Source of the DNA: Mesostigma viride
Lineage: Eukaryota > Streptophyta > Mesostigmatophyceae > Mesostigmatales > Mesostigmataceae
Direction: 5' to 3'
Length of the DNA: 27,500 bases
Assembly: GCA_009746045.1 (NCBI GenBank)
Contig: RPFO01000213.1
Coordinates: 6,661,609-6,689,108 of the forward strand
Below are positions 1-17,434 of this stretch, in pieces; the stretch's first letter is position 1; each line of letters starts with the position of its first letter. The notes below the pieces were generated by a model. That model was not told where the DNA came from, did no database searches, and saw only the letters and a list, made by a program, of their open reading frames with translations. The position numbers were made by a program, and so were the translations under genes.

Positions 1-7541
<7,541 letters not shown>

Positions 7542-7555
7542 ACGACGGTGTTTAA

Positions 7556-7996
7556 ACGCCAGGGGGCACAGATGCTGTTGCCAGCACTGCCACCCTGCGC
7601 ATGCTGGCTGCCTATGAATTGTTGTCTTGTATAGTATGGCAGCGTGACCGCATGGGTATGCACCTAGTATACAGGGTCGAGTCCCACATATGTAAACATG
7701 GCCATCAGTGGTCACATGTTCGTGGAATTGTAAGTGAAGTGTTATGTTGTTAACAACTAGGGAGCTCAGCTAGATCAAATGATATTCCCCCATCAGGGGG
7801 CTGTGGAGTGATCAGCACAAATGCGGATGGTACTGGAAAAGCAAAGTATCAAGGAGACAACCAGCGCAAAGTATACAGGCATTACTGGAGACCTGTGGAC
7901 TCTTATCAGACAACTGGGTATCGTTCTAACTCTTTCAAATGTTTTAATAATATTTTGAGCGTTGGTTACCAATACTTCGCTTTTCAATGCGCCATT
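7556..7996. other. 3' flank of the ZML-like gene
   Basis: Probable 3' untranslated region to about 7740, then AT-richer intergenic DNA. At 7848-7869 lies ATCAAGGAGACAACCAGCGC, nearly identical to the end of the inverted-repeat element at 10095, so a remnant of the same transposon family. No gene was recognised. Confidence 0.5.
7691..7695 (+). terminator. Candidate TGTAA poly(A) signal of the ZML-like gene
   Basis: TGTAA is the common poly(A) signal of green algae. It occurs at 7691-7695, about 140 bases after the predicted stop, and again at 7729-7733. The call rests on this short motif and its position only. Confidence 0.4.
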
Positions 7997-8082
7997 AGGC
8001 CTGGTCCACACGGGCAAAATTCAGGAACAAACCCGGTCGGGGAAAACCTCTCAGCGCGGGTCGCGCACGTTTACAGATAGTA

Positions 8083-8282
8083 TCAGGGGGCAGGTGCACA
8101 TTGTGCACCCAGAGCAGGTGATAGTTGTACATCCTCCACCTGCAGGCTGTAGCCCTGATTGTATTACAAACCCATAGATGCCCCTATGGGTTATGTGTTA
8201 CATACGCTTTCTCAGGGCTATGTGTTACATATGCTCCCAACGGAGCTGTGATTTTAATTAATTAATTCATTAATCAGGGGGC
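8083..8282 (+). mobile_element. Truncated LINE 3' end
   Basis: Contains the hairpin GCTCCCAACGGAGC (8233-8246) followed by a TTTTAATTAATTAATT tail. The same arrangement ends the coding LINE copy at 9342 and the fragment at 9731. The 5' border is uncertain. Confidence 0.5.
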
Positions 8283-8345
8283 GAAGTGCCGGAAGTCGCC
8301 TAAGCTGTTAACAAGAATTCTTTCCTGATCCTATTCCTGCCGATT

Positions 8346-8405
8346 CCTGCGGGAAAAGTTTTGGCCGGTAGAGGTTCTACCGGCCAAAATCAGTTTTCCC
8401 GCAGG
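8346..8405. repeat. 60-base near-perfect foldback
   Basis: Outer arms CCTGCGGGAAAA and TTTTCCCGCAGG, and inner arms TTTTGGCCGGTAGA and TCTACCGGCCAAAA, pair fully around a two-base centre. The two stems are separated by G on one side and CAG on the other. The surrounding bases (8283-8514) hold no gene. Confidence 0.85.
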
Positions 8406-8514
8406 TAATGCGGCCGGAAATCCCGGGTGGGAGAAGGACTGGAACGGTTACAGGATGGAATAATGCAGGCGCTGGATTCTGAAGTGAGACAATTATAGTG
8501 GATTCAATCTGTAA

Positions 8515-9255
8515 CCACCATCCAGTAAACCACCGCTGCCGCGCCTGCTCGACGGGACGGAGGTCCCGTTCCGCGACCGCTTCAAGCTGTTGGGGAGCTG
8601 GCTTCCTGACACCGCCGACGATGTGGACACCCGCATCGGCCTTGCCTGGGCCAAGCTCCGTTCGCTCACACCCTACTGGCGCTCGAAGGGCCTGAACGGG
8701 CACCGCAAGCGCATGCTCTTCAAGGTCCTCGTCCTCACGGTGCTCACGTATGGCGCCGAGGCGTGGACCCTCCCCCCCAAACTGGCAGCTCGGCTCGACG
8801 GCACAGTTTACAGGATGCTCCGGCAGGTCCTTAATGTAGGTTTTTCCGAGCGTCCGTCATCAGAGTCTCTGTATCATGGCATGCCTCGTGTTTCGGACGA
8901 GATTAGACAGCGTAGGATAGCATTTGTAGGACACCTTGCACGCACCAGCCAGGTCGACACCACCCTTGGTCTGGCCGGCCCCCAGCGGCTCGGACAGCCA
9001 GGGCGGCACATTCTGACCTGGCCTGGCCCCAAGGACATTCCCAAAAGGGTAGGGAAACCTGTCACCAACTACGTTCAGATGCTGCTGGACGACCTCGTGG
9101 TCCCAGCCCAGTTTGAGCACCGCATCCACTCTCTCTCCCGTCTTTGGACTGCCATGCAGGACAAGACGCGGTGGAAGAAGATTGTCAAGGCACACACGCC
9201 CGACCCTGTGGGCAAGCCACCTCCCCCCAAGCGGAGGAGGCGTTTTGATGAGTAG
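8515..9255 (+). pseudogene. LINE (non-LTR retrotransposon) reverse transcriptase polyprotein, C-terminal fragment
   Basis: Open from 8515 to TAG at 9253-9255, about 246 residues. The text LLGSWLPDTADDVDTRIGLA, then KVLVLTVLTYGAEAWTLPPK, RLDGTVYRMLRQVL and RRIAFVGHLAR is the region after the palm domain in many LINE reverse transcriptases (thumb and downstream). The catalytic palm, the endonuclease and ORF1 are absent, so this copy is 5'-truncated, as LINE insertions usually are. It ends in a basic tail (KRRRR). The frame has no stop or frameshift, which suggests a fairly young insertion. The LINE clade cannot be fixed from this fragment. Confidence 0.88.
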
Positions 9256-9387
9256 TGCAGTTAGGACTTCTAGATAGAGTTAGGATAGTTCGATCACGCG
9301 GCTTCCTCCACCCCATCCATCATGAAATATGTGCTACATGACCTCCCCACGGAGGCATGTTATAATTTAATTTAATTTAATTTTAAT
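9256..9387 (+). mobile_element. LINE 3' untranslated region with hairpin and A/T tail
   Basis: The coding fragment is followed by about 85 bases, the hairpin CCTCCCCACGGAGG (9342-9355) and a (TTTAA)n tail. These features mark the 3' end used to prime reverse transcription in LINEs. Confidence 0.7.
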
Positions 9388-9604
9388 CTGTAACCTGTGT
9401 CGGCGCGAGCCTGAGCCCGCAAAAGTTTCCCTATCGGACCTGATTTTTTTTTGCGTGTGGACCAGGCCTTGCATGCATGCAAGATGGCGAGGGCCACAAC
9501 CATAGCCGCGAGCCACGAGATAGCCACGGCTGACGCCGGAGCTCGATCATAACTTACACGTTTGGGCACCAAATTCGGCCGTGAATATCACAATCGCTTC
9601 GTCT

Positions 9605-9800
9605 TTCTAAGATGTTGTAGTTAGTGATGCTGTTAGATAGATGTTGTAGGTCGATGATGTAGATAGATCGATTAGACCGGTAGGACTGTTTGCACCCACC
9701 TATCCATCCATCGGGGTTAATGCTCCGTGACTCCCCAACGGGAGCACGAGTCTAATTAATTAATTAATTAATTAATTAATTAATTAATTAATTAATTTCT
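9605..9800 (+). mobile_element. LINE 3' end fragment with (TTAA)n tail
   Basis: Resembles 9245-9387 (CCATCCATC, then CTCCCCAACGGGAG hairpin at 9731-9744) and ends in a (TTAA)n tract of about 45 bases at 9753-9797. It has no coding part. Confidence 0.6.
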
Positions 9801-9869
9801 AAGACACACAGACGCTGATACATTTTCCAGAAGCTATCACGCAATCTGCTATCTCGTGACGCAGTATGT

Positions 9870-9935
9870 CACATGTCTATTAATTAATTAATTAATTAAT
9901 AATTAATTTATTAATTTATTAATTTATTAATCACG
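9870..9935. repeat. (TTAA)n/(TTTAA)n tract
   Basis: ATTAATTAATTAATT units followed by TTTATTAA units. Probably another LINE tail or an expansion of one. The bases between 9800 and 9870 hold no gene. Confidence 0.75.
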
Positions 9936-9950
9936 CTATCTGTCTATCGT

Positions 9951-10086
9951 CCCAGCCAGCTAGACACCGCCCTTGGTCTGGCCAGCCCCCAGCGGCTTGG
10001 CCAGCCGGGGCGGCATATCCTGACCTGGCCTGGCCCCAAGGACATACCCCGACGGGTTGGTAGACCTGCCATGAACTATACAGATC
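9951..10086 (+). mobile_element. Internal fragment of the same LINE family
   Basis: Closely matches 8949-9080 of the coding copy (CTTGGTCTGGCC, CCCCAGCGGCT, CCTGACCTGGCCTGGCCCCAAGGACAT in both). It covers only the region around GRHILTWPGPKDIP. It stops just before the left arm of the inverted-repeat element at 10095. Confidence 0.85.
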
Positions 10087-10094
10087 AGGTTCAT

Positions 10095-10362
10095 ATCAAA
10101 GAGACAACCAGCGCAGGCCAGAAATCGGGAGAATCCGGACCATGGTAGCTCGAGCCTGCCGTTATCTTTTCCGCGTTTTCGAGTCGTTCAGGATGATGAA
10201 GATGAATGGTGATGGAAATGTGTATCCTTGTGCATTGAAATTATGGCAGGTTCATATGGTTGTTTCGAAACCCGGTCGATGAGATTTTACGGAGAAGTCG
10301 AGTATATAAGTCCATGGTCCGGATTCTCCCGATTTCTGGCCTGCGCTGGTTGTCTCTTTGAT
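10095..10362. mobile_element. MITE-like element with perfect 51-base terminal inverted repeats
   Basis: Bases 10095-10145 (starting ATCAAAGAGACAACCAGCGC and ending CCGGACCATGG) are the exact reverse complement of 10312-10362. The inner 166 bases have no coding potential. Identical arms argue for a recent insertion or for active correction. Related ends occur at 7848 and, more weakly, at 10373 (TGGTTGTCTCC), 10566 (AGTTGTCTCAC) and 10963 (GAGACAACCAGT). Confidence 0.85.
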
Positions 10363-11020
10363 AAGTGGTGTCTCACTTCATAAGTGGTTGTCTCCTTTAT
10401 ATAAGTGATCCTTTTTTTACACATCGGTGAAAATCTATAAGTCCGAATGAATTAAAGGGCCAAATTTGAGAATTTGAGAACTTGAGAACTGAACTTGAGC
10501 CAGTCGGGATAAAATTGATTTACCCTAGTCCTTCCACGGCATTGGATCGCCATGCGCCCAGGAATAGTTGTCTCACTTGAAATAGGTACAATAGCATGCA
10601 GAAAACATTCGCTCAAGACAACTCGAGAAAAATTTCCTGATCAGACACTCCGCAAAGGTGAAAACCTTTGCGTTCAGTGCCAGGCCGCGGAAAACGCGGA
10701 AAACGCGATCTGCAAATGAATCCGACCGGAATCTAACTGGGGACCTCTCGCACCAATTTTGCTGACTATAGGACGGACGTCTCCGGATACCATGGCATCG
10801 CCAACTTACACCTACAGTCATCCGCAAAAGTTCTCCTGTCCGGGGAGTGATGCAAGCCTTTCGGATTTGGTACTAGATAAATCACTCGAGATCTGTGTGT
10901 AGGAGTACTACACACGTGTCTGCATCGAGAAAAATATTCACAAAAGGCTAATATGCCGATGAGACAACCAGTACATGACTGACACTGGGCATTAGTCAGA
11001 TACCTCAAATAGGCTCCTTT
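10363..11020. other. Intergenic region with transposon-end remnants
   Basis: No gene seen. It contains the weaker GAGACAACCA/TGGTTGTCTC motifs at 10373, 10566 and 10963. It also holds a short perfect hairpin at about 10653-10673 (CGCAAAGGT/ACCTTTGCG). Base composition is balanced, unlike the C/A-rich DNA that begins near 11030. Confidence 0.5.
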
Positions 11021-12728
11021 ATTGTTTCAATACATTAAACTTCACTGCTCTTATCATGGTTTAACAAAAGGCAAACACGCCATGCCTACATTACACAGGA
11101 TATAATGGCAATCCAAAGCAGCTAGCTACCATACGAAAAACCAGGCGTGACTGCCCAGAGTCGGGCATTTTCCTCAAAAGGAGAGCGCCCCCCCATATTT
11201 TGCAAGGTAAACTCCTCATGACCAGAATGTTGGGGAGCAACCCATTTGCTCAAGCAATTATCAGTGTGTGGCACCCAAAGATCAAGCACCCACTCTCCCC
11301 CAAGCAAAAAAGTCACAACGAGGGCGGCCGAACTAACAAAAAACCCTATGAAATCGGCACCTCCTGACCCATGCCTTGAATTCTCATGGCCGGCTTGCCA
11401 CCCAGGGAAAACTTAACATTGGACGACACCAGTGGATTCCTGCCCATGCGCCCCGACCAACCCAGGACAGAGCATACCAGCGTGCAAGCCCACCACGACA
11501 TGTGCTGTCGCAGGGCACAAAAAGGACACTGAGTTTATCCATGAGTGCAGCAGACGCACGCTCCTCTTGTCCATAGCATTTGTGCACAGACCCCATCCGT
11601 GAAGCATCCTTTGGAAATCCCGCCCACACGAGCCACGCACAGCAGACCAATGCCACACTATGGGTCGCCACACATGCGCTGCTGATGCTTTCAACGACAG
11701 CCATGCTACCAGGCACCCTGCGCCGTGCGCACAGCACTGCAGATGGCACACCCGCATTGCCACGTGGTCACCGTCACCAGTATACTTGCCAAATGCTCTC
11801 CGCACGGCGCTACCTGGTCCCCAGAACGCATGCAGGCTTTCCAGGACCATCCCCCAAGGCTACACCAGAAATTATTCTTTCACACGCCTCTCCCGCCCAA
11901 CACATCGGCGGCGTTCCCCCCCCATCCCCCCACCCCACCCCCCCATCTCTCCAAACAAGGGCAATGCCACCACCAGGGCACTGTCTGCATCCTTCCCCCG
12001 CCACTTTCCCTGCCTCAACTACTTTCCCTCCCATTCGATTCCCAAAGGCCCCACTCCGCTCCAGACAAGCATCCGAGAGCATGCATGCCTGCCCATTCGA
12101 CGCCACCTTCTGACTACCAGGACACCGGCATACAGCAGCGGAGGGGTCATGCCACGCTTACAAGCCACCAGCCCAGGTGGGTTTGACCAGCCTATCACCA
12201 AACCACCCCGCCTGAGGGCAAGCGAGGTGGGCATCGAACAACGGCCACAGCCCCTCTTTTCAGTGCCCCTATGCTCCTCTCCACCACAATAGAAACTACC
12301 CTGCCTCTATCCAGAACATCATAGCAAGCCCAGGACACGCCTGCCATGGCTGACTAAAGGGGCGGAGCGCCAGCAGGTGCCACCGGTCATCTCATGCCTG
12401 CTTGGGCCCATCTGGCGCGGCCAAATGGCATACCCACTCTGATATACGCGGCATCGCACCGTACAGCCACGGGTGGGCCACGCACCGTACAGCATCCCTA
12501 AACGGGCTGCGTTCCCCACCCCGGCGCAATTATTAACCCCCCACCGACACACGCCTCCCAGTGCCAGGACTTTTCCATCGCCGGTCGCATCTCTGCGGAC
12601 CCCTCCACACTGCATCGCCCCTCGTCACCGTTCCATCAGCAGCCCTCCCCGCACGCCACCAGCACCGCCCCCTCTCTCCCCGCGTGTCCCTCTACCGGCT
12701 CGCATGATGGTTGTCGCTGGCCTCCTCT
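11021..12728 (-). other. Probable long 3' untranslated region of the minus-strand gene
   Basis: About 1.7 kb after the minus-strand stop, uniformly poor in G on the plus strand (U/G-rich in the minus-strand transcript), with no conserved coding sequence. Minus-strand TGTAA motifs lie at 12158-12162 and 11091-11095. The constant composition down to about 11030 favours the distal one. Several open frames of 100-210 codons on both strands have no domain and look incidental. Confidence 0.45.
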
Positions 12729-12872
12729 CTACCGGCTCGGGTGCTGGTTGTAGTTGGATTTGTCCTTCTTCTTCGCTGCGGACAGCTTCTTGGCGCGCGC
12801 CGCCGCCTCTGCCGCTGCGATCTTGGTCAGCGCCTCCTTGGACTTGTCCGCGGGCTTGCTGCCCTTCTTGGC
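12729..12872 (-). CDS. Unknown charged protein, last exon
   Basis: Phase-0 exon: AKKGSKPADKSKEALTKIAA, then AEAAARAKKLSAAKKKDKSN and YNQHPSR, stop TAG (complement of 12729-12731). The Ala/Lys pattern is consistent with a long helix. Third-position GC is about 91%. Confidence 0.85.
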   Translation of the reverse strand, partial: AKKGSKPADKSKEALTKIAAAEAAARAKKLSAAKKKDKSNYNQHPSR

Positions 12873-14805
12873 CTGGCGTCAAAGAGTTAGGGAAATACAC
12901 AGATAGAGAGATGGGGAGGAGTCAGATAGTAGGGAAAATAGCTTGCCATAAGCCCCATCGCCGTTGAAGCTTGAAACAGAGCGTGCATAATAACAACCGT
13001 CATAGCTATAATACTAAAGCCGCTCCGCCCATGCTACCTTCGACTTGTACGTGCCCGCCCCTTGCCTCAACCCCGTGAGCCTTTTGTCCGATGGGAATAC
13101 AAGCCAAGCCCGATGACCGGTGAGTGCATCCACAGCTACCACATGAAAAGTATCATTTATACACACCATAAAATCTTGAAATCCGCGATATTTGTGCCAA
13201 GCGCTAGCGCTCCATGCCACCATTAATAGCATCAATATGGGACAGGAATTCGACAGATTTTCTCATCCGGTTGACTGCGCTGGCAACAATACAAACCCAC
13301 AAGTTTGCCCACGATACCTCAACAAGGACTACCTCCCCGCAATGCCTCTCATGCCCCACGACGCGTGAGGTGCCTCTCGCGCAATGTTTTTTTTTATCCC
13401 CGGCTTCTTTCACCTCACACCCAGGAACCCATGGGGAGTATGGAGAACCCGTACTCACCAGCACCTTCTTCAGGTTGGCGGCATCAATCGGCACCTCCAG
13501 CTGTGGCTCAGGTTCGGGTTCCGGCTCCGGCGCCGCGGCCGGCGGCTCGGCCCCCCCCTCCGCCTTGGCCTTCTTCTTGGCCTTGCGCTTCTCCGCGCGC
13601 TTGCGCCGCTCCTCCTCCGTCTCGGGGCCCACGGGCGCGTCGCCTGCGTCCTCCTTCCCCTCCTTGTCGTCGTCGTGGGCACCATCGCCATTCTCGGTGA
13701 CTGGCGCCAGGATATTACCAAAAGAGCGAAAGGGAAAGAGAAGAATGACTTAAGTTGCACACATATTAAATTACTACGATATGCATGCTACAATTTCTAA
13801 GCAAACAATTTCCTACTAACATATTCTTGAGAGTACGGTTGCGTTAACAGGATGCTTGAATATGATGATGAAAGCACGTGGGCGACGTGGCCGTTTGGTG
13901 AGATACCAGGGTAGAAATGGATGGTAACACAATCATGAAGCAGGAGGGACTGGATGAGGGACATCAGACACTGTAGAACGGGGGAATTGTGGGGAGATAG
14001 CACCCAGAGGGATCTCCATTCCTGTGCAGTGCTGATATTTATATTTCCGAGCACCGCACCTGGTAACTGCTGCTGCAAGACTGCGTCTGGTTCCATAACA
14101 CAGAGTGCTCTCACTCACGCACGGCTCTTTATGATGCTTTATACTTGAGCGGTAACTTTCTCTGAACAGATCGCATCCCACAACACCTTACCAGAACGTT
14201 GAGAAAAACATGGTGGTGTTCTATCGGCATTGTTGATAAGGTCAGTAGGCCTTTCATGTCAAACACCTTACCGCAGGCCACATCCAATGGCACGCACCTG
14301 CGCCACCCAAATTCCAGCACACTATCCACACCATAGTCAATAAACCTCATGGATCGTCCACAGTACCATTTCAAAGAAAAAAACTGAGGGTGGCGATGGG
14401 GAAATAGCCACATACAGACTGCAGAGGACGTACTCAGACATGATATTTACAACAAAATGGCCTAAAAACACTCGAAACACGACCACAAATACAAAGCTAC
14501 AATACGATGACACACTGCACAGATACACACATGAACGGCAGGAGAGCCAGGGACCACAGAGAAAACCAAAAACAAGAGGCAGTACAAAGCCACACAGCTA
14601 GCCCTCGAACACCGGCGAATTGCCACTGCTACTTGACAATCTCAGCTCACAATAATCCACGCCACTGTGACATCTGGCAACAACACCTTATTACAGCCTT
14701 CTTCGCCTTAATACAATCTATACGTCCCAATACCCACAAACCGCGCGCGCATGAGAAAACACATGCGCGATACCCCCCCCCCCCCCAAAAAAAAAGCACA
14801 CCCCC

Positions 14806-14883
<78 letters not shown>

Positions 14884-17434
14884 TCCCTGTGTGTGTGTCT
14901 GTCAGTCAAAGAGAGACAGACAGAGAGAGAGAGAGACAGACAGACAGACTAAGACACTCTCAGCATCCAGTCCTCTGCCACACACGTCGAGATGCTAGCC
15001 GATCCAGCTGCCACGCCCGTCTCAACCACCCTCACATCGCCCGCCTCAAGGAAATACAAGACACACATACCTAGGACAGAAAACACCAGCTCCCTCTCCA
15101 ATCCTTTGTTATTTCTTGAACATAGCCAGCACATTATGCTAATGCCCATTCATCAAAGGCTGCTTGATATCTAGCGGACATGTACATGCAGGGTTGCACG
15201 CTACAGCCACCAAGCACAGGCTAATTGTGACCAAGGCACAAAACTTTTATAGGATATGAATGAGCATTGCCAAGGGCACGCTGAGGTCGCTGCAAAGGCA
15301 GCCCTGGGTCCTAACGAGCCATACACTCACAGCCATGCCTTTGAAAACCAACGAACATAGTGTGTGGCTTACAACCCCCAACAACAACTATACTGCAAGG
15401 GTAACAGTCCCAACTAATGCAAGCAACTGCCGCCAGAAACAACCAAGCAACAGACAGCCTGTCCGCATTTTCTGGTGACAACTTGATTGGCTGCTGCCAC
15501 ACGGCCCATCAACCACAACCAACTACCTCCATGTGCAGCCCTAAACATGCGACCTGCACTTTCGATATAGCCCAACAAAAAGCAAAAGACTAAGCCACAA
15601 CCAATCGGCAAAGTGGCCCATGGCAGGCAAGGATACCCAGGCAGCGAGACACAGCAGACATATACCTACAACGCAGAAGCACACATTACCAGTGCAAGCT
15701 CATGCGCACACTCCCACCCTGCCACACATAAGCGACAATGCCCACCAAAGACTTCCAAAACAATCTCAACCCTATACATACGCGGTAGTCCCCATATATG
15801 CCAACTTATTTTCTCTAGGCTTCTTCCTCTTTACAGGGATTTCCTTATGTTGTACCCCTATCTCACCTCCAGAATTTATCATTGTCCATAAAATGTATGC
15901 CAATGCATGCGTCCACAAACAGACATATGACTAGCACACCCGAACACGGACGCACCCACATATCCACAGGTACAAATTCTTCCCCCCCCCCCACACACAC
16001 ACACACTCCCCAGCCCTTCCTCCCCTACTCACTCGTTTTCCTCCCTCTCCACCCCCCAATTCCCTTTCCCGAACCTTCCTGTTGCTCTCCTTTTCTTGTT
16101 TTGGATTCCTCCTGTATCCCCCCCCCCCTCCCCCACCCCACCTTGTCCCGACCTCCACCCACCCCACCCACCCCACCCACCCCACCCACCCCACCCACCC
16201 CCACCCACACCCACCCACCCACCCACCCACCCCACCCCACCCACCCCCCCCACCCCACCCACCCCACCCACCCCACCCACCCCACCCACCCCACCCACCC
16301 CACCCACCCCACCACCCACCCACCCCACCCACCCCACCCACCCCACCCACCCACCCCACCCACCCCACCCACCCCACCCACCCCACCCACCCCACCCACC
16401 CCACCCACCCCACCCACCCCACCCACCCCACCCACCCCACCCACCCCACCCACCCCACACCCCACCCACCCCACCCACCCCACCCACCCCACCCACCCCA
16501 CCCACCCCACCCACCCCACCCACCCCACCCACCCCACCCACCCACCCCACACTCCCACTCTCCCCTTGTACTCACTTTCCCCACCTCACTCTCCTTCCCC
16601 CTCCTCCCCCCCACCCCCCCATTCGCCCCCATTCCCCCCTAACGGCGGTGCCAACAAACACTCCATGCACATGCCGAAACACGCCATCTCTGCACTTCTC
16701 ATGCACACCCACACAAACAGCCACAGGGCACATACAAAGCGATACCTGAAGTGGACAAAGAGGGAGGTATGCCACAACAAATCTGCACTCCGTACAGCAC
16801 AAGATCAGATAGAAGATCCTACAGCGACCGCACATCCATATACCTAGACCGGATCCAAGAGCTAGCCGGAGGGAAAAAGCGCCAAAGACGATAAAAGATA
16901 GACCGGCTGCCTACCTTTCGCCATTCCCAACTCAGCCAGTACGGCGTTCAAGTCTTCCATTTCCTTCTTCTTCAACTCCTTCTTAGACAGCATCCTTTCG
17001 GGTTCCTGCTTTGGGAAAGCTGTGGGGGCAGCCTTCGCTGGAGCTTCCGGTTTGCTACTCTTAGCTTCTTCCTCACCCTCTGCCTCCCCCTCCCCTTCCT
17101 CATCATCATGATCGTCATCGTGATCATCTTCATGGTCATCATCGCTGTCATCGTCATCGTGATGAGCTACCTCCTTCTCCTTGCTTCCGTGCTTGTCATC
17201 GTTCCATGAGGGAGGAGGGGCCAGGGCACCAAAATCATCATCATCCTCGCAGTCGGCCCAGGAAGAAACCGCGATAGGCTGGGCTGTCCAAAACGCACGT
17301 TCCGCATCCTTGTTCTCGGTCTTCGATGAATGCTTCTTACTTTTCGAGCTCTTCTTCTTCTTCTTCGTGTCAAGAGCGGCAAAGATGTTTGCAGAATTTA
17401 TAGGGGCTTCCACCCTATTACTACCAGACACCAT
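12729..17434 (-). CDS. Conserved-looking charged protein of unknown function, three exons, 301 residues
   Basis: Joined on the minus strand: 17434-16915, 13700-13459, 12872-12729. All junctions are GT-AG and all phases agree. Residues 24-36 are Lys-rich. SWADCEDDDD is at 58-67. An acidic His/Asp/Glu stretch covers 91-124. LSKKELKKKEMEDL with LNAVLAELG follows at 149-170. A second acidic patch leads to EEERRKRAEKRKAKKKAKAE (about 199-218) and a Pro/Glu run. The Ala/Lys-rich C-terminus ends KKKDKSNYNQHPSR. My impression is that land-plant proteins of unknown function share the SWADxDDDD, LSKKELKKK and KKKxKSxYNQxPxR blocks; this needs a search. The composition suggests an intracellular, nucleic-acid- or ribosome-associated protein, but no function is claimed. 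Confidence 0.82.
12873..13458 (-). other. 586-base intron of the minus-strand gene
   Basis: GTGAGT ... CGCCAG on the minus strand, phase 0. Unique sequence, with no repeat expansion and no coding features seen. Confidence 0.7.
13459..13700 (-). CDS. Unknown charged protein, exon 2
   Basis: Acceptor CGCCAG| on the minus strand. Its first two bases finish a valine codon, followed by TENGDGAHDDDKEGKEDAGD. It then reads EEERRKRAEKRKAKKKAKAE, a Pro/Glu repeat and AANLKKVL, and ends CTG|GTGAGT in phase 0. Third-position GC is about 88%. Confidence 0.82.
14773..14945. repeat. Poly-C/poly-A and (CT)n/(GACA)n compound microsatellite
   Basis: A C run and an A run at 14773-14795 are followed by (CT)n to about 14886. 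A short GT tract and (AGAC)/(AG) units follow to about 14947. Confidence 0.93.
16147..16552. repeat. (CCCCACCCA)n minisatellite
   Basis: About 400 bases of a 9-base unit with occasional CCCA or CCCCC slips. On the strand of the host gene it reads (TGGGGTGGG)n, so the sense strand is G-rich, as with (GGGT)n in the ZML-like gene. Confidence 0.96.
16915..17434 (-). CDS. Unknown charged protein, exon 1 (start codon)
   Basis: Starts at ATG (complement of 17432-17434) in the context AAGGAGAATGG and encodes residues 1-173 plus one base. It ends AAAG|GTAGGC. Third-position GC in the first 39 codons is about 54%, far below exons 2 and 3. Confidence 0.85.

Larger units (their letters stand above)
7997..9472. 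mobile_element. Possible DNA transposon with imperfect ~80-base TIRs, broken by LINE insertions
   Basis: The left arm 7997-8080 begins AGGCCTGGTCCACACGGGCA and ends GTTTACAGAT. The reverse complement of 9388-9472 begins AGGCCTGGTCCACACGCAAA and ends GGTTACAGAT, with partial identity between. The space between the arms is occupied by LINE-derived sequence (about 8090-8280 and 8515-9387) and a foldback. The simplest reading is a short TIR element (MITE-like) into which LINEs inserted. The superfamily was not identified. Confidence 0.5.
13701..16914 (-). other. 3.2 kb intron of the minus-strand gene
   Basis: A GT-AG intron (GTAGGC ... GGCGCCAG on the minus strand) in phase 1. It contains a (CT)n tract and a (CCCCACCCA)n block, described separately. 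The rest (13701-14770, 14950-15975, 16560-16914) is C/A-rich on the plus strand with no domain-bearing frame. An undetected small exon is not excluded, but none is needed for phase. Confidence 0.7.

Noticed and set aside
7610-7690. tRNA-like T-arm text (GGGTCGAGTCCCAC)
   Set aside because: No matching acceptor stem, D-arm or anticodon arm could be placed at the right distances.
11384-12292. Overlapping open frames of 100-210 codons on both strands
   Set aside because: No domain, no splice-supported partner, and uniform C/A-rich composition. Better explained as the 3' untranslated region of the minus-strand gene.
15882-16847. 321-codon plus-strand open frame through (CCCCACCCA)n
   Set aside because: Reads HPTHPTPPT repeats from a minisatellite inside the intron of the minus-strand gene.
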